From the NCBI RefSeq assembly GCF_902806685.2, contig NC_048536.1, positions 4,092,001-4,156,000 on the forward strand: a stretch of 64,000 nucleotides of DNA, in the 5' to 3' direction. Position 1 is the stretch's first letter; the number at the start of each line of letters is the position of its first letter. The notes below the pieces were generated by a model. That model saw only the letters and a program-made list of their open reading frames with translations, did no database searches and had not been told where the DNA came from. Position numbers and translations under genes: made by a program. This document shows, in pieces, positions 21,651-33,211 of the stretch. Origin of the DNA: Maniola hyperantus. Its lineage: Eukaryota; Arthropoda; Insecta; Lepidoptera; Nymphalidae.

Positions 21651-22802
21651 TGTGTTAAGTCAAAACACATTTAACAAAATATCGAGCTTGTGTAACTGTC
21701 TATGTTTAGCCTTATACAAATTGGTTAAACACAAACACAAAAGAAGTTATTTAAACTATTAAATATACACAAGCAAAATACACAACAAAAACAATATTCT
21801 TAAGTCTATCCTAACCTATTTTATCAATTATGTTCCTATTCCAAAATATTGTTAATAATACAAGCACATATTATTACTATAGTAAACAAAATATAACAAA
21901 ATAAAACTTCCCAAAATTGAATAAATGATTGTAAGGTGCAGTATCACCTTTATGAGTACACAGTGTGTTACAACCTTTACAATTACAAAAGTAAACAGGC
22001 AACAAAGTTGCAATGAACTCTGACTAGCATATTATCTTTCAAAAAAAACAAAGAGATTGTGCAATGGTTTGATGGCTGTTACTTTACACTTTTAACACAT
22101 AACCTAAAATACAACAAAATCTGTTTCTAAATGTCACTTTAAACTACCAGCATTCAATTAAACTTAACATGTTTTGTGTGTGAAGTAGCTTTTATCATAA
22201 CCTTAACACAGCTCTAAACAAAATTTCAACAAAATAATGAAGTATCAAGTCACTGAAAAAAAATTGTTCATAACTTCATACTTGAACTTAATGTAATCTC
22301 TGAATATAGTTTATATATTTAGTTTCACAAGTTGTAACTCTTAGTATTTATAAATGTATGTGTGTAACTAGTTAACGGCACATAGCGTTTCAAAACTTTA
22401 ATTATACTAAGTTACCGGAATTTTCAAACATAAGATGTACTTACTATTGAAAGCAATACCCAACAACAACTCAGTTAAGCAATGTTTATTACTAAACTGA
22501 AGGCAAACATTCACTTATACACCTCCAAGGTAAGTCAAATAACATAATTGAACGGCATAAACACCATTTATAATGTGTTAATTAAATAAGAAAAAACCAC
22601 TGTTGGACTATACTCAGAAAATTACTTAAACTATCAAACAAAATTTCTAACTTATAGTTATTATTTAGTTAGTTAACCATAAAAAACAGCTTAGTGCTCT
22701 TTGCAATGTGTCACTACTTAGAAAATTGTACAATCAGCGGAGTACATTTCATAAAATTCACAAAATTTCTCAAAATATACTGAAATAACTATATAAAAAA
22801 AC
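21651..22802 (-). other. Leader between primer-binding site and gag
   Basis: About 1.15 kb of AT-rich sequence with no long frame. It is expected to hold the RNA packaging/dimerisation signals, but none is recognisable by eye. Confidence 0.6.
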
Positions 22803-22814
22803 GTTCGGGCGCCA
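22803..22814 (-). promoter_or_regulatory. tRNA-Lys-type primer-binding site
   Basis: The minus strand reads TGGCGCCCGAAC, two bases downstream of the 5' LTR end. This complements the 3' end of tRNA-Lys(UUU), including the CCA-derived TGG, for 12 nt before the match breaks. It is positioned to prime minus-strand DNA synthesis. Confidence 0.85.
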
Positions 22815-22816
22815 TT

Positions 22817-23508
22817 TGTAAGGGTGGTAAATTGGGCGGAATAGAAATATACCCGGATACGGAATAATCTACCACCTTACAAAGATTAGAGGAAAAAAAA
22901 ATAATTTACTTGATCTATCTACCTAGTAAAGAATAGAAGCTAGCCGTCGACTCCCTTGTAATGTATATGAGGTGTTATAAATGAAATTTGCTAGATGTTA
23001 GGCAAAATTGTTTTTAATGTAACTTTTACCGGGGTCGCTTAATACATAGTGATGGCTAATAATGCTTAGTTATTCTAGCTTAATGCCAAGACTTAATTTA
23101 GATACATTAGAATGCCTTAGGTAGATAGTACATAAAATCTATGTTTTAAATTTAAGATGCCATTGGCATGGAATAGACAATGACACAGTAAAATTCATAA
23201 AATTGTTTCAAAATAAAAAGCTCAGTAGTAAAGACAGGGTTCTTACTGTACACATACACTAAGAAGGTTCACTAAACTGTTCCAGGATACAAACATTTGC
23301 TTACTTGTAGGTGCGAAGACTGCAATGTAGCTGGACGGCATCGGCCAAGATCCAAAACTCAATTTAACTTGATTCTTCACAACCGAAATGTTTCATTACA
23401 AAGATTTTCACCAAATCTATTCCATAGAATTAAGTTGCCAACGTGAATGTGCAAAAGAAATAAATACGAAAACCGAAAACTAAAAACGGAAACGCAAACG
23501 GAAACCCT
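22817..23508 (-). repeat. 5' LTR of the Ty3/gypsy element
   Basis: 692 bp, matching 16965-17676 except for one added A in an A-run near 23213-23218 and a missing 21-bp block near 23470. In element orientation it starts AGGGTTTCCG rather than TG, so its outer end is probably truncated or rearranged. The ATTG that follows shares nothing with the flank of the other LTR. Confidence 0.88.
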
Positions 23509-24115
23509 ATTGAACTCCTGGCCACCAATGGTTTTCAGGAGTCCACCCACAACCCATTATCCTCATTTATTTGGGAAGGTAAAATAACTGGAACATAATT
23601 GATGAAACATTGAAATACGTTAGGATGACTAAATTTATAACTATTGTATTTTCCCAGGCGAAGCCATGGGCGAAAAAGAATGAGATTTTCCTGGAACGAA
23701 AAAATTCGTCTTCACATGTTGACTCCAGAAAAATTCTAAATCTCACCAATCGGTGTTGCCAGACGCAACCCGAGTGTGGCCGCTCTCATTTAGTTTGATC
23801 ATGAAGCCAATTCATTTTTGAATATTTGCGGAACCTAAGGATATATTATAAGAACCGTTTTGTTAATGACTTAACAATAAACAAATGATATTATGGTTTT
23901 ATTTAATTATTTTGTTTTATTTTTACGACAATTGACAACGAAGCAAACGCCATCTATTGTGGCTCGAATGAACTCTGAACATCGACCCACGCGTAGTTCT
24001 GCACCTTGATGCTAGGTGGCACCAACATACTTTGAACAAAATTGATTTTTATTAAAAACGAAACGCTAGTTAGTAGTTCAAAATTTACAACGTCACACTA
24101 CTGATAAATTATTAA
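23509..24115. other. No gene seen
   Basis: Flanking host DNA. Frames at 23567-23749 (minus) and 23610-23798 (plus) overlap and have no recognisable domain. Confidence 0.4.
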
Positions 24116-24309
24116 AAACTAGGTGATACCCGCGAACTCCTTGATTTTCCGGGATAAAAATTAACCTTTGTTATATCCTTCCTCGGGATGCACTATCGTT
24201 GTACCTAATTTCGTCAAAATCGGTTGAATGGATGGGCCGTAAAAGGCTAGCAGACGGGCAGACAGATAGACAGACAGACACACTTTCGTATTTATAATAT
24301 TAGTATGGA
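24116..24309 (-). mobile_element. Helitron-like short element (minus)
   Basis: Runs from ACTAGGTGATACCCGCGAAC through GTACCTAATTTCGTCAAAAT to TATTTATAATATTAGTATGG. Both ends are recognisable; same subfamily as 45505-45740 and 48240-48487. Confidence 0.7.
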
Positions 24310-24718
24310 TATTCGTCGTAGTTTGACCGTTTTCACATGGTTTTCACCCAATTAATGACATCCTCACATGACGCATACCTGTCATAATGTCATTAATCAC
24401 TGCCTAAATAAGGATTCGCCCAGTTAGCCATGTCACTGTGGTGTGGCGGTAGATGTACCCACAAAGATTATCGTGAAGGCAGAAAGCGCACCAAATCGAC
24501 TTTTAATTATTTAGATAAGAGCTCATTACACTAACATTAGTTGTGCCAACTCCAGGTTGTTTTTTTCATAAATTGTTTAGAGTTCCGCATGACTATTATA
24601 AAAACCTGAAGAAAATCTTTATAGGGTAGTGGAGAAATTCACGAATTAGGTGCAATCTACCTAAATATGGTGTAAGTTCCATGTTTATTTGGATCAGATA
24701 AGGAAATTATGGTCCGGT

Positions 24719-24863
24719 CAGTGGCGTGCAGGTCATAGAGGCATAAATGCACTGCTTACCGCAGTTGAATAGCTCAATGCATATTTTTCATAATGACCTG
24801 CCAGTAAACAGGCTCCTACTTAACTAGTGCCTACCCTGGCTTCAATCCCTGTGCACGTCACTG
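24719..24863. mobile_element. hAT MITE with perfect 8-bp target duplication, copy 1
   Basis: 145 bp with ends CAGTGGCGTGCAGG and TGCACGTCACTG, flanked by GGTCCGGT on both sides (24711-24718, 24864-24871). Near-identical to 25289-25442. Confidence 0.92.
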
Positions 24864-25138
24864 GGTCCGGTCATATAAAAATATAGCACTATGTTGTCTC
24901 AACTGCTTTTGAAAAACCCGTGAACTCCAAAGATTTTTCCTCCGATATACTTAACTAAGTTTACCCTCTATTTTGGGAGTATGGGTCTTAAAAATTACTA
25001 AATCCTTTCCTTTAGGTACATTTATGTTATAATGCATTTCGGTTTTAGATACCCATTACAGTCTGCTAAGATCGTAGTACAAAGTTAGCATCCATATCCC
25101 CAAAAAGGTTTAAGTCTATCCTAGTACGAGCACAGTAT

Positions 25139-25276
25139 AATGTACATCGGCCTATAAAAGGAGATTTGTAGAGCATTGTCTCTGTCGTTGAGACCGACAA
25201 AACGTCATATAGGTATGAGTGACAGAGACAACGCTCTACAAAGCCGAAATGTCATCTAAAGGCCGATGTAGGTATG
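25139..25276. mobile_element. MITE, GTACATCGGCC family, palindromic copy
   Basis: GTACATCGGCC at the left and GGCCGATGTA at the right. Inner arms GTAGAGCATTGTCTCTGTCG and AGAGACAACGCTCTACAAAG are complementary. Confidence 0.75.
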
Positions 25277-25288
25277 TAGGTACATTAG

Positions 25289-25442
25289 CAGTGGCGTGCA
25301 GGTCATAGAGGCATAAATGCACTGCTTACCCCAGTTGTAATAGCTCAATGCATATTTTTCACATGCACATAATGACCTGCCAGTAAACAGGTTCCTACCT
25401 AACTAATGCCTACCCTGGTTTCAAACCCTGTGCACGCCACTG
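25289..25442. mobile_element. hAT MITE with perfect 8-bp target duplication, copy 2
   Basis: 154 bp with ends CAGTGGCGTGCAGG and TGCACGCCACTG, flanked by TACATTAG on both sides (25281-25288, 25443-25450). It has an extra CACATGCACA-type segment relative to copy 1. Confidence 0.92.
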
Positions 25443-25929
25443 TACATTAGGTACCTACTTTCTGCTACGTTCCTACTTAGGTAGCTCACTTAACTGATTC
25501 CCTATTCCGTGTATGAGGTACACTAGGTACCTACACTAATATCCACAGATTAGAGAAGTTATAATCTATGCTAATATCTAATTAATTATTCAAATAAGCT
25601 AATTTCAAACTCGTAAACGCACCGTAAACGTATAACGTATTGTCAACAAGAATATCGAGAAACTTCTTCATAAACGTGAAGAACCCCTTCTTCCAAAAGG
25701 TCGTTCTACATTTCCCACAATAAATTTAATGATGGAAACTTCATAACATTAAGGTTGTAAGCGAGGCAGCGAGCGTGCGGCCGTAATGTGGTTTTAACAG
25801 ATGCTAATGCTCGGCCCAACCGTCTCCGTGGAAAATGGATTAGATGAGCTTGCATTAACGAAATTATGTAGATAAAACAAATTACGGTGACACTGGCATG
25901 AAACTGTGACATAGTCAATGTGGAAATAC

Positions 25930-26376
25930 ACCCTTTTTCCTCTCATCATCATCATCATCATCAGCCTGTGGACGTCCACTGTTGGACATAGGCCTTCCCT
26001 AAAGAGCGCCACCACACCCGGTCCTCAACCTTCCTCATCCAGCCACTTCCCACCAGCCTCTTTATATCGTCGGTCCATCGTGCTGGAGGGCGTCCCACAC
26101 TACGCTTGCTTAAACGCGGTCTCCACTCAAGGGCTTTCCGGCTCCAACGGCCATCGCCTTTACGACAGGCATGACCTGCCCACTGCCACTTCAGCTTGCT
26201 AATAGTTTGGGCTATGTCAGTGACCCTGGTTCTCCTGCGGATCTCGTCATTTCGGATCTTATCCCTCAGGGAAACTCCTAACATAGCCCTCTCCATAGCT
26301 CGCTGAGCGACTTTGAATTTGTGAACAAGGCCGTTTGTCAGCGTCCACGTTTCAGCACCATAGGTGAGGACGGGAA
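25930..26376 (-). pseudogene. RTE-type LINE, 5'-truncated 3' end with open C-terminal frame
   Basis: The minus strand encodes, without a stop over at least 111 codons (25961-26296) and in the same frame up to about 26376, the C-terminus of an RTE-clade endonuclease/reverse transcriptase: YGAETWTLTNGLVHKFK, then RTRVTDIAQTISKLKWQWAG, then RSVGRPPARWTDDIKRL and KAYVQQWTSTG. It ends in (TGA)n, seen as ATCATCATC on the plus strand at 25947-25962. Only the tail is present, so this is a dead 5'-truncated insertion. The intact frame suggests it is younger than the copies at 4523 and 16651. Confidence 0.85.
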
Positions 26377-27109
26377 GAACACTTTTTCCTCTATTCCTGC
26401 TCTAATATTTTCTATGATACCTATTACCTACCTCTTGGATTGTTCATTATTGGTATTTGATAGTCTGAGAACTGAAAAGACCTCTTCCTGAAGCTCTCTT
26501 CATGCAATCTAGGCGGTACTTATTTATAATCAGAAATGAGTAGGTACTAGGTACAGTCGTCTCTGTTCATATAGGTAGGTACCTAGCTTGTTGGTACCTA
26601 CCTAAAATTTATCTGCGTGGAAAATAATATTATTATGTTTTATTAAATTTTCTATTTTCAGGAAGCGAGTAAAAAGTAGCCCATCTCCTTGTGGCCAAAG
26701 ATTAGTTTGTCTCAGAAGATCTATAAACCTACGCTCATACGCATATATTTTTAAGGTAGATAACTAAGGAAAATACGTTAGATTTAGACCCATTCAACAA
26801 ATACAAAGGTGATTGATTTCAAGAAGACATAAAAAAGTAACACTAATTCAAGGATTACGGCCCATTATCGGCATTCATGCGTTCGCGTCGAACAAATCGA
26901 GGCAAATTATACCTTCGCGCAATCCCACGCCGCGCGCTGGGCCTGCCAACACATTACGGGACGATTTTCACTCCTAGCTATAATTTAATATAATCCAAAG
27001 AAATAGGTGCACTCGACAACTCCTTACAACGAGCAACAAAGTCGATATCGTCGATTGAGGCCACTGAGCGACTGACTATATAGAGATGCAAACCTCATAT
27101 ATAAGTTCC
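26377..27109. other. No gene seen
   Basis: Unique DNA. 26860-27065 is GC-richer and looks conserved in style (GCAATCCCACGCCGCGCGCT), but it has no frame or motif I can name. Confidence 0.35.
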
Positions 27110-27262
27110 GCAAATTGCTATTGCGCTGGAACCATGTCTCATTAACATCGAAATGACGTCATTTTGACGTCAGCCGAAATAAAAATATACCATCAGTTCG
27201 AAACTTCACTCTAGTAGTGACGTCACTAAAGTGGCGGCCACGCGCATTAGCAATTTGCGGGA
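27110..27262. mobile_element. MITE, TATAAGTYCCGCAAATTGCT family, copy 1
   Basis: Terminal repeats ATAAGTTCCGCAAATTGCTA and the complement AGCAATTTGCGGGACTTAT. The core has AACATCGAAATGACGTCATT. A second copy is at 61838-61993. Confidence 0.75.
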
Positions 27263-27295
27263 CTTATACAGGACTTTTGCAGTACCGCATTTAAA

Positions 27296-27458
27296 GTGTG
27301 TTTGTTGGTGTGTCTTCAGGTAATTAAAGACGACATGACAGGCTACTTTTTATCCCGGAAAATCCCGTTCCTAGAGAGATTCCCGTTCCTAAAGAGTTCC
27401 CACTAGTTTTTAAAATTCTAAATTCAACCCGGTTGAAGTCGTGGGCATTCGCTAGTGA
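27296..27458 (+). mobile_element. Helitron-like short element, degraded
   Basis: GGCTACTTTTTATCCCGGAA, a short internal duplication of TCCCGTTCCTA(A/G)AGAG, and the end GAAGTCGTGGGCATTCGC then TAGT. Confidence 0.55.
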
Positions 27459-27499
27459 AATTAGGTACCTTCTAACTTATGCCCGCCATTGCTTCAAAC

Positions 27500-27655
27500 T
27501 TAGAGCCTCAATAGCTTAACCGGTAAAGGAGTGGACTGAAAACCGAAAGGTCGATCGACACGCGACGACGGACGGTTCAAACGCCGCCCGTTGCACTATT
27601 GTCATACCTACTCCTAGCACAAGCCTGACGCTAATACATGGCAAATATTCTTAAA
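27500..27655 (+). mobile_element. tRNA-Phe-like SINE, degraded copy
   Basis: AGCCTCAATAGCTTAACCGG and GGACTGAAAACCGAAAGGTC resemble the D and anticodon arms of a tRNA with GAA anticodon. The T-arm region has a short insertion or rearrangement near 27554-27580. A better copy is at 33717-33885. Confidence 0.6.
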
Positions 27656-29112
27656 AAAAAACTATGCGCATGCCACGACTAGCGTCTAAAAGTTTTCTGA
27701 GACGTAATGGAACTACCTAATAAATATATTATTTAGCTCCGGTGTTTTTGAAAACGATGGTGGTATGGAATTTTCAAAAATCCTGAAACCATACCTTCTT
27801 CTTCATTCTAGACGGGGAGCCCAAATACTATTTACAATATACCTACTTAACTTGAAAAATAACAGACTTGAGTCCCCTACTTAACCAATCGTAGAATTTC
27901 AATTTATCGCAGGTGCAACTGGTCCTCTTGTTCACCAGTCAAGTTTGAGCCAACAAAAATCCCCACCTCTAGTATTATAGCATCTCTTTGCGGCTCATGA
28001 CTATCCGAACGAAACGAATAAAATAAGGCTCTATTACTAGAACATACGGTTCATTTTACGAAAAACGAAACACGTTATAGTGGTGCCAGTAAAAGTATCG
28101 ATGTGACGCACTGTACGCAAATAATCGTGATTTCGATACTCAGATGGTATGTTATCGATCACGACGTTAAAGATTCGATTAGTCTTGATCGTGGATGGTT
28201 GTTTTGATTTCCAATTTGCGCTTGCTCCGTTTGGGTGCTAAATAGCGGCACGTAGGCTGTACTCTCATTTCACGTTGCGATTTTCGATTTCAATTTCAAA
28301 TCGTATCGTGTTGCCGTATGATACGTACGTGTTTCTTTCAATAACTCTAATATTTGATTGAAAATGATGTTGATATGTATCGATGTCGAGGAAATTGGAG
28401 AAACAAGGTACTAATAGTGCGGAATATAGTTTTAAACTATATAAAGATACGATAATTTTAAATATAAGTTGTACGCGCTTAAAACCTGTTCTTTTTAAAT
28501 CATAAATTTTTTACAAAAATTACCTATTTATTCTCCTATATAATGTGTAAGTAGGTACTCAATTATCATTATAATTTTATATTCTACGGCTACATTGTTA
28601 CAACCAGCGGCATAGCCTTTATAACGACTACCAAAGCAATTTGAGTAAAACTCACGTCCGATCAATGGGTATCCACACATTAGGAAATTGAGTAAACGAT
28701 CGGGTCTGTTTATTATAAGTTATTACAATAACATTTTGTGCGATGCCACAATGCTATAATTTGAATCTACCTTTTTTATCTACAATCGATATTGCACCTT
28801 GTTGCGCATCACTAAACTTCAAAACGTAATGATTTTTGTTTCAATGTTAATTTTTGGATACTTTTGTAAATGTTTTTAGTAATGTGGGCCCAGCGGTCTT
28901 ATGTCGATAATAGGTTAAGTAAAATGACACAAAATGGCCACAAAAGATAATAAAAATAATTCTGGGCGAACAACGCTTATTTGGTAGGTACCTACGAGTA
29001 CATTCAGACAGTCAAATTTTATTGAAGGTTATAAGTGGTAAGAGATTTTTCTTTTTTGTCCAGTTGCATGACAGGCGGTTAAAGTTATATTACGGATACC
29101 GTTGAATTGACC
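27656..29112. other. No gene seen
   Basis: AT-rich, largely unique DNA. No frame longer than 60 codons and no repeat family recognised. Confidence 0.45.
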
Positions 29113-29170
29113 ACCCATAAAAACCGCTCAAGTGCGAGTCGGACTCCGTAAGAGTTCCGTACCATCTGAA
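29113..29170 (+). repeat. Fragment of AACCGGCCAAGTGCGAGTC repeat
   Basis: AAAAACCGCTCAAGTGCGAG then TCGGACTC and GAGTTCCGTACC: the 5' end only of the family at 14511-14967. Confidence 0.6.
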
Positions 29171-29844
29171 CAACGTACACTACGAAACAACGAAATAACA
29201 CTTTATTTTATTTTCGATTAAAATTTAAAAGTCAATTGGTCCAAAGTTAGCAAATTCTGACTTGACTGTGTACCTACCTATCTATTTTTTTAATGACGGT
29301 CCAAGTTTAAAGTTTAACATTAATAATAACGTAACTTTAACCACCTGTTAAGACTTTAACCGCTGTTTAAGACTATAACCGTGTGGAACTGGATCTAAGA
29401 CGCATTTCTATACTTAGTTTATGCAGACTTTAGGACAATTATTTTCCCTATTGCACTCGCTATCGCAGCGCTCCCCATACAAATGTGGAGAGCGCTGGAG
29501 ATATTCAAATGAGAACCAAACTACGTTCGTTTGGATCGCGCTACGAATAAACTCCTCTTAGCGAGTGAACGATCGGAACGCTCAAAATAGCCCTACAGCT
29601 TTGCTTGGTTCCGATGTTCTACTCCGTGAATCGTGACAATATAATGGTGCCGAAATACAAAGAAATCGGTAAAACGGTCCACATCCGCGAGAGGTGTAAA
29701 TTGTTATACCTAGCGACGACAGGAAGCGCGCTCGCTTGGCGCCAAATTACCCGACAACAAACGACCTTATAATAAATTGATTTTTTTACTTTAATATTAA
29801 ATGACTGGCAAATGATGCAGTGATGGCTGAGTAGCGTAGATTCG
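29171..29844. other. No gene seen
   Basis: A small inverted repeat, AGCGCTCCCCATACAAATGT with GGAGAGCGCT, lies at 29469-29493. Otherwise unique DNA. Confidence 0.35.
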
Positions 29845-30207
29845 AAATCTTAACTCGCACACGAGAGGTTCCGTACATACCATTGCTCAAGATATACCTA
29901 GAACTTTTCTGTCGAAATACTGCAAGTTAAAGACAGACTCATCTATACGTGCTTTACATGTATATTAATTTACATTAATTTTTTCATGAACATAATTTTT
30001 TGCGATGTGATCACAAATTCACGGTTTTCGGACTTTTTTCATTATTTGTGTTATAAGATCTACCTACCTGCCAAATTTTATGATTCTAGGTCCACGGGAA
30101 GTACCCGGTCTACTTGACAGCCAAGACGACGGACAGGCGGACAGACAGACAACAAAGTGATCCTATAAGGGTTCCTTTTTTCCTTTTGAGGTACGGAACC
30201 ATAAAAA
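29845..30207 (+). mobile_element. Interspersed repeat, AACCGGCCAAGTGCGAGTC family, partial
   Basis: CTCGCACACGAGAGGTTCCG at its left, then TTCACGGTTTTCGGACTTTT, (GACA)n and AGGTACGGAACC at its right end. Diverged from the twin copies at 14511 and 37675. Confidence 0.55.
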
Positions 30208-30794
30208 TTCCAAATCATTATATTAGGCCATAGATAATTCAACCTCAAGAGTAGGTATGCCTATACAAGGTTTTACATGAAAACAAAATCTTAAAATGTT
30301 GGTGGGGGACAGGGGAGAATGCTTTGTTGTGATTGGTGGACTCAAAAGTCACGTAATCAAGACAATGTGCGGAATGAGGGTACCGAATTACGGGCGTGGG
30401 CCGACTTTTATGCTATGTTATCATTCTACGGCAATCGCGCACAAAGTGTCAAAGTGAGACATCACATCGTAAGATAGCAGTGACAAAATCTAGCCACAAA
30501 GTAGCTACTGCACATAAAAGAAAAAACCCCAAATCATTTATCACATGATTACCGATTACGCACGAGACACGCACTATCACACAAAGTGAGACATCACGTA
30601 GCGCGTTCAAAGATGATAAGATAACATCCTGGGGGCGCCCGCTACGACGCCGCCTAATGGTGGGACACACGCAACTTTAGTTGATTGTGTTAGGGAAAGC
30701 TTGGGTAAACGACTCTACTTATCGTGCTTGTTTTATTGCTAATTCATTGGTTAATGGAACTAATTTTTTAATTATTATTTTTATGTAAAACTAC
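30208..30794. other. No gene recognised; two direct GTGAGACATCAC repeats
   Basis: CACAAAGTG(TCAAAGTG)AGACATCAC occurs at about 30438-30467 and again at 30579-30597, with similar GATAAGAT/GTAAGATAG downstream. A 73-codon minus-strand frame (30449-30670) shows no domain. Confidence 0.35.
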
Positions 30795-30985
30795 CTTATG
30801 CTCGCGACTTCGTCCGCGTGGACTTCACAAATTTCAAACCCCTATTTCACCCTTAGGGGTTGAATTTTCAAAAATTCTTTCTTAACAGATGCCTATGTCA
30901 TAATAGCTATCTGCATGCCAAATTTCAGCCCGATCAGTCAGTCAGTCAGTCAGTCGCCTTTTCCTTTTATAAATATATTTAGAAA
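30795..30985 (-). mobile_element. Helitron-like short element (minus)
   Basis: CTTATGCTCGCGACTTCGTC, CATGCCAAATTTCAGCCCGA and a (CAGT)n tract; family of 10420-10642. Confidence 0.6.
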
Positions 30986-31027
30986 AAGATTATCACCTGA
31001 CAAAGTTTTATTCACCAATTTAAAGGA

Positions 31028-31075
31028 GAGAAATAACGAGAGCGAGAGAGAGAGAGAGAGACAGAGAGAGAGCTA
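31028..31075. repeat. (GA)n microsatellite
   Basis: Nearly pure GA repeat with a few interruptions. Confidence 0.85.
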
Positions 31076-31155
31076 GAGATGTTAAGAGTTTCTCTAAAGG
31101 ATAAGATTCGATGTAAGACAAGAGAACGAAGGCGGTCCCTGCTTGCCACGATATT
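31068..31155 (+). pseudogene. Short RTE-like ORF fragment
   Basis: Translates to a piece resembling ERAMLGVSLKDKIR followed by an Arg-rich stretch, the start of the C-terminal region seen at 25930-26376. Too short to say more. Confidence 0.4.
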
Positions 31156-32519
31156 AAGTTTTCGGCAATACATACCTACTATTCCGGAGAAAATAATAAT
31201 AAAAAATTTACTTTATACTTTGACATAACATTTTTTTTACTTTTGTTAGGTACCTGTTATCCCAGTTTGGGGACAATGTGCAGAGAAACTTTCAGCTTTT
31301 ATAAAATAACGAAGGTCTGGCCCTCGCGGGCTCTCTCTCTACTACTAAGTACTAGGCCTCTCATTGTGGGTTAGATTAGAGTTTATTATTAGGTAAGTAT
31401 ATGTACCTACCTAATAAAAATATTCCTATTATGTTCATCGGTATTCTCGATCTGATGAATGATCTGCTTAGAAAACTATAAGTTTTCTAAGCAGTTGTAA
31501 TTTAGAAATTATTGTACGAAATTGAGAAAAAACTATAGACATGTCAAACTTTTGTTGTTAGTTATTGTAGTATCTACCTAAGTATGACGAGAAAAAGTAC
31601 TCAATCATGTAATTATTGTAACTTATTGTATTAATGAGGTTTTTAGTTACCGAGTATCGTAATACATGAATAAAATTAAATTATTTTGCATTATTTTGCA
31701 AACGCAAAAGTACAGCAAGCAAATTTAATTTATTCGGTAAAGACAAAGAACTATTAAGTCCTATTTAACTGGCGGATTGCGTGTAAAAGGGCAATTTCAG
31801 AAATTAGTTAATACGTAATTTCTGTTCTTTGTGAACAAAACACTCTAAGATAAATTATGTCGTAAAATTAGGTACCAAAGTATAATTTTCTTTTCAAACT
31901 TTTTTGAAAGTTCCTGTTGATAATAATTATTGTTATTTGTTTTCAATCGCCAAATAAACTTAAGCGAAGGAATATGTACCTACTTATATAAAAAGATTTT
32001 AAGGTGTAACATGACGTGTTCTCAATATATATGTCGCAGGTATATTGTCAAAGCCGTGATATTACAATTTCACTAGTGATATTATAATTAAACGGTAGAT
32101 TGTCAATCGACTTCATTTCTTACAATTTAACGGCCTGGTTTTAGTGATATTGTAATGTCATCAATCTATACAATATTATATCACCCGGACAATATCGCGG
32201 GCAAAAGCTAAAATAAGCAATAATAATTATGCAAAGAATATGTAAGTATGTAGATAAGTATATATATTAGTTTATCTATAGGTTATTTTCTGAGTTAGGT
32301 AGGTAATTTTCTTATCTTATACAAGTTAAAGTTTCGTTTAAGTGGGCTAATGACTCAAGGAAAAGTGTTATCTTTTTAAAATAACGAACTATTAAAATAA
32401 TCGTCGAGTGTTAGAAAATTATTAAGTGATAAAAATACAAAACCTACCTAGATAGGGTAGCAGTAGTAACTAGTTATATGATTCGTCATTATCATCATCA
32501 CTACTGAGAACGAGTCCCC
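31156..32519. other. No gene seen
   Basis: AT-rich unique DNA. 32030-32215 has several repeats of TGATATTRTAAT in both orientations and may be a decayed MITE. Confidence 0.4.
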
Positions 32520-32645
32520 TTTCAGAAGGTCCACCACGCTGGCCAAGTTCGGATTGGCATAGACCTCACACAGCTTCGAGAACATTAGCTATTGAACTCT
32601 CAGACATGCAAGTTTCCGCACGCCACGATGCGATAGTTTCTACTT
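32520..32645 (-). mobile_element. SINE body fragment (minus)
   Basis: CCACCACGCTGGCCAAGTTC, CTCTCAGACATGCAAGTTTC: complement of the SINE body at 47836-48119. It lies 40 bp upstream of the tRNA gene. Confidence 0.55.
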
Positions 32646-32682
32646 TCTTGGTGAAGTGACAATTTTCGCCGATCTGACCACC

Positions 32683-32756
32683 GGCGCCGTGGCTTAGTTG
32701 GTTAAAGCGCCTGTCTAGTAAACAGGAGATCGCGAGTTCGAATCTCGCCGGGGCCT
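32683..32756 (+). tRNA. tRNA-Thr(AGT)
   Basis: 74 nt with all arms in place. The D arm is GCTT/AAGC, the anticodon stem CCTGT/ACAGG with loop CTAGTAA (anticodon AGT), the T stem GCGAG/CTCGC around TTCGAAT, and the acceptor GGCGCCG with CGGGGCC then T. One acceptor pair (position 4 with 69) is G opposite G, where a G-U pair is usual. Internal A and B boxes are intact. The 3' flank has only a weak T run (TTATTTT). It is probably a real gene, but a recent tRNA pseudogene is possible given the mismatch and the neighbouring SINE piece. Confidence 0.85.
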
Positions 32757-33136
32757 GCATTTATTTTGAAAGTCATTTTTTGAGACCTGACAGATAGACA
32801 CAGTATATTACTATATTATGATTAGGTGTATGCCATTTTTGTAAAAAGATATTCGTAGTCACTAGCCACATAACGGAAAAAGAATTCTTTTTTTTTAAAT
32901 CTTGTAATACCTCTTGTAATATTATCACGATAAAAGAAACTTAATTCATTTCTTGAGCCGTTAATTTATAAAATACATAATAATAGTAATATAATTATTA
33001 TCCCGTCATAAAATCGTATAAGGACCTGAATCCAGACGGTTATGGGCCTTGTTAATAAAATATAAACAATCATCATATTATATGGCGTAATAAAAGAGAA
33101 CATCACTTTTTAGTACAAAGGTCTTGGAACGAACAC

Positions 33137-33186
33137 GTCACCTAAAGGGCGAAAACGCCGGTATCCAAATGGCTTCATAAAGGTGA
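33137..33186. repeat. 50-bp block duplicated at 34103-34152
   Basis: GGGCGAAAACGCCGGTATCC followed by AAATGGCTTCATAAAGGTGA, closely matching 34103-34152. The ends ATCACCTTTA and TAAAGGTGAT are complementary, so the block itself can fold. Confidence 0.65.
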
Positions 33187-33211
33187 TCGCACATGGTTGC
33201 AAAAGCCGTAA

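Larger units (their letters stand above)
16965..23508 (-). mobile_element. Ty3/gypsy LTR retrotransposon, recent but broken
   Basis: Order in element direction (minus strand): 5' LTR, primer-binding site, 1.15-kb leader, gag, protease, RT, RNase H, integrase (truncated), 3' LTR. RNase H preceding integrase places it in Metaviridae. The two LTR copies are identical as far as I could compare them, apart from one 1-nt and one 21-nt indel, so insertion is recent. It is non-autonomous: pol has a frameshift, integrase lacks its third catalytic residue, and no env-like frame is present. No target duplication could be matched: CTAC precedes 16965, but the far side reads ATTG, and the outer end of the 5' LTR looks truncated. 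Confidence 0.92.

Noticed and set aside
25918..26202. 94-codon plus-strand frame
   Set aside because: Antisense to the RTE C-terminal frame.
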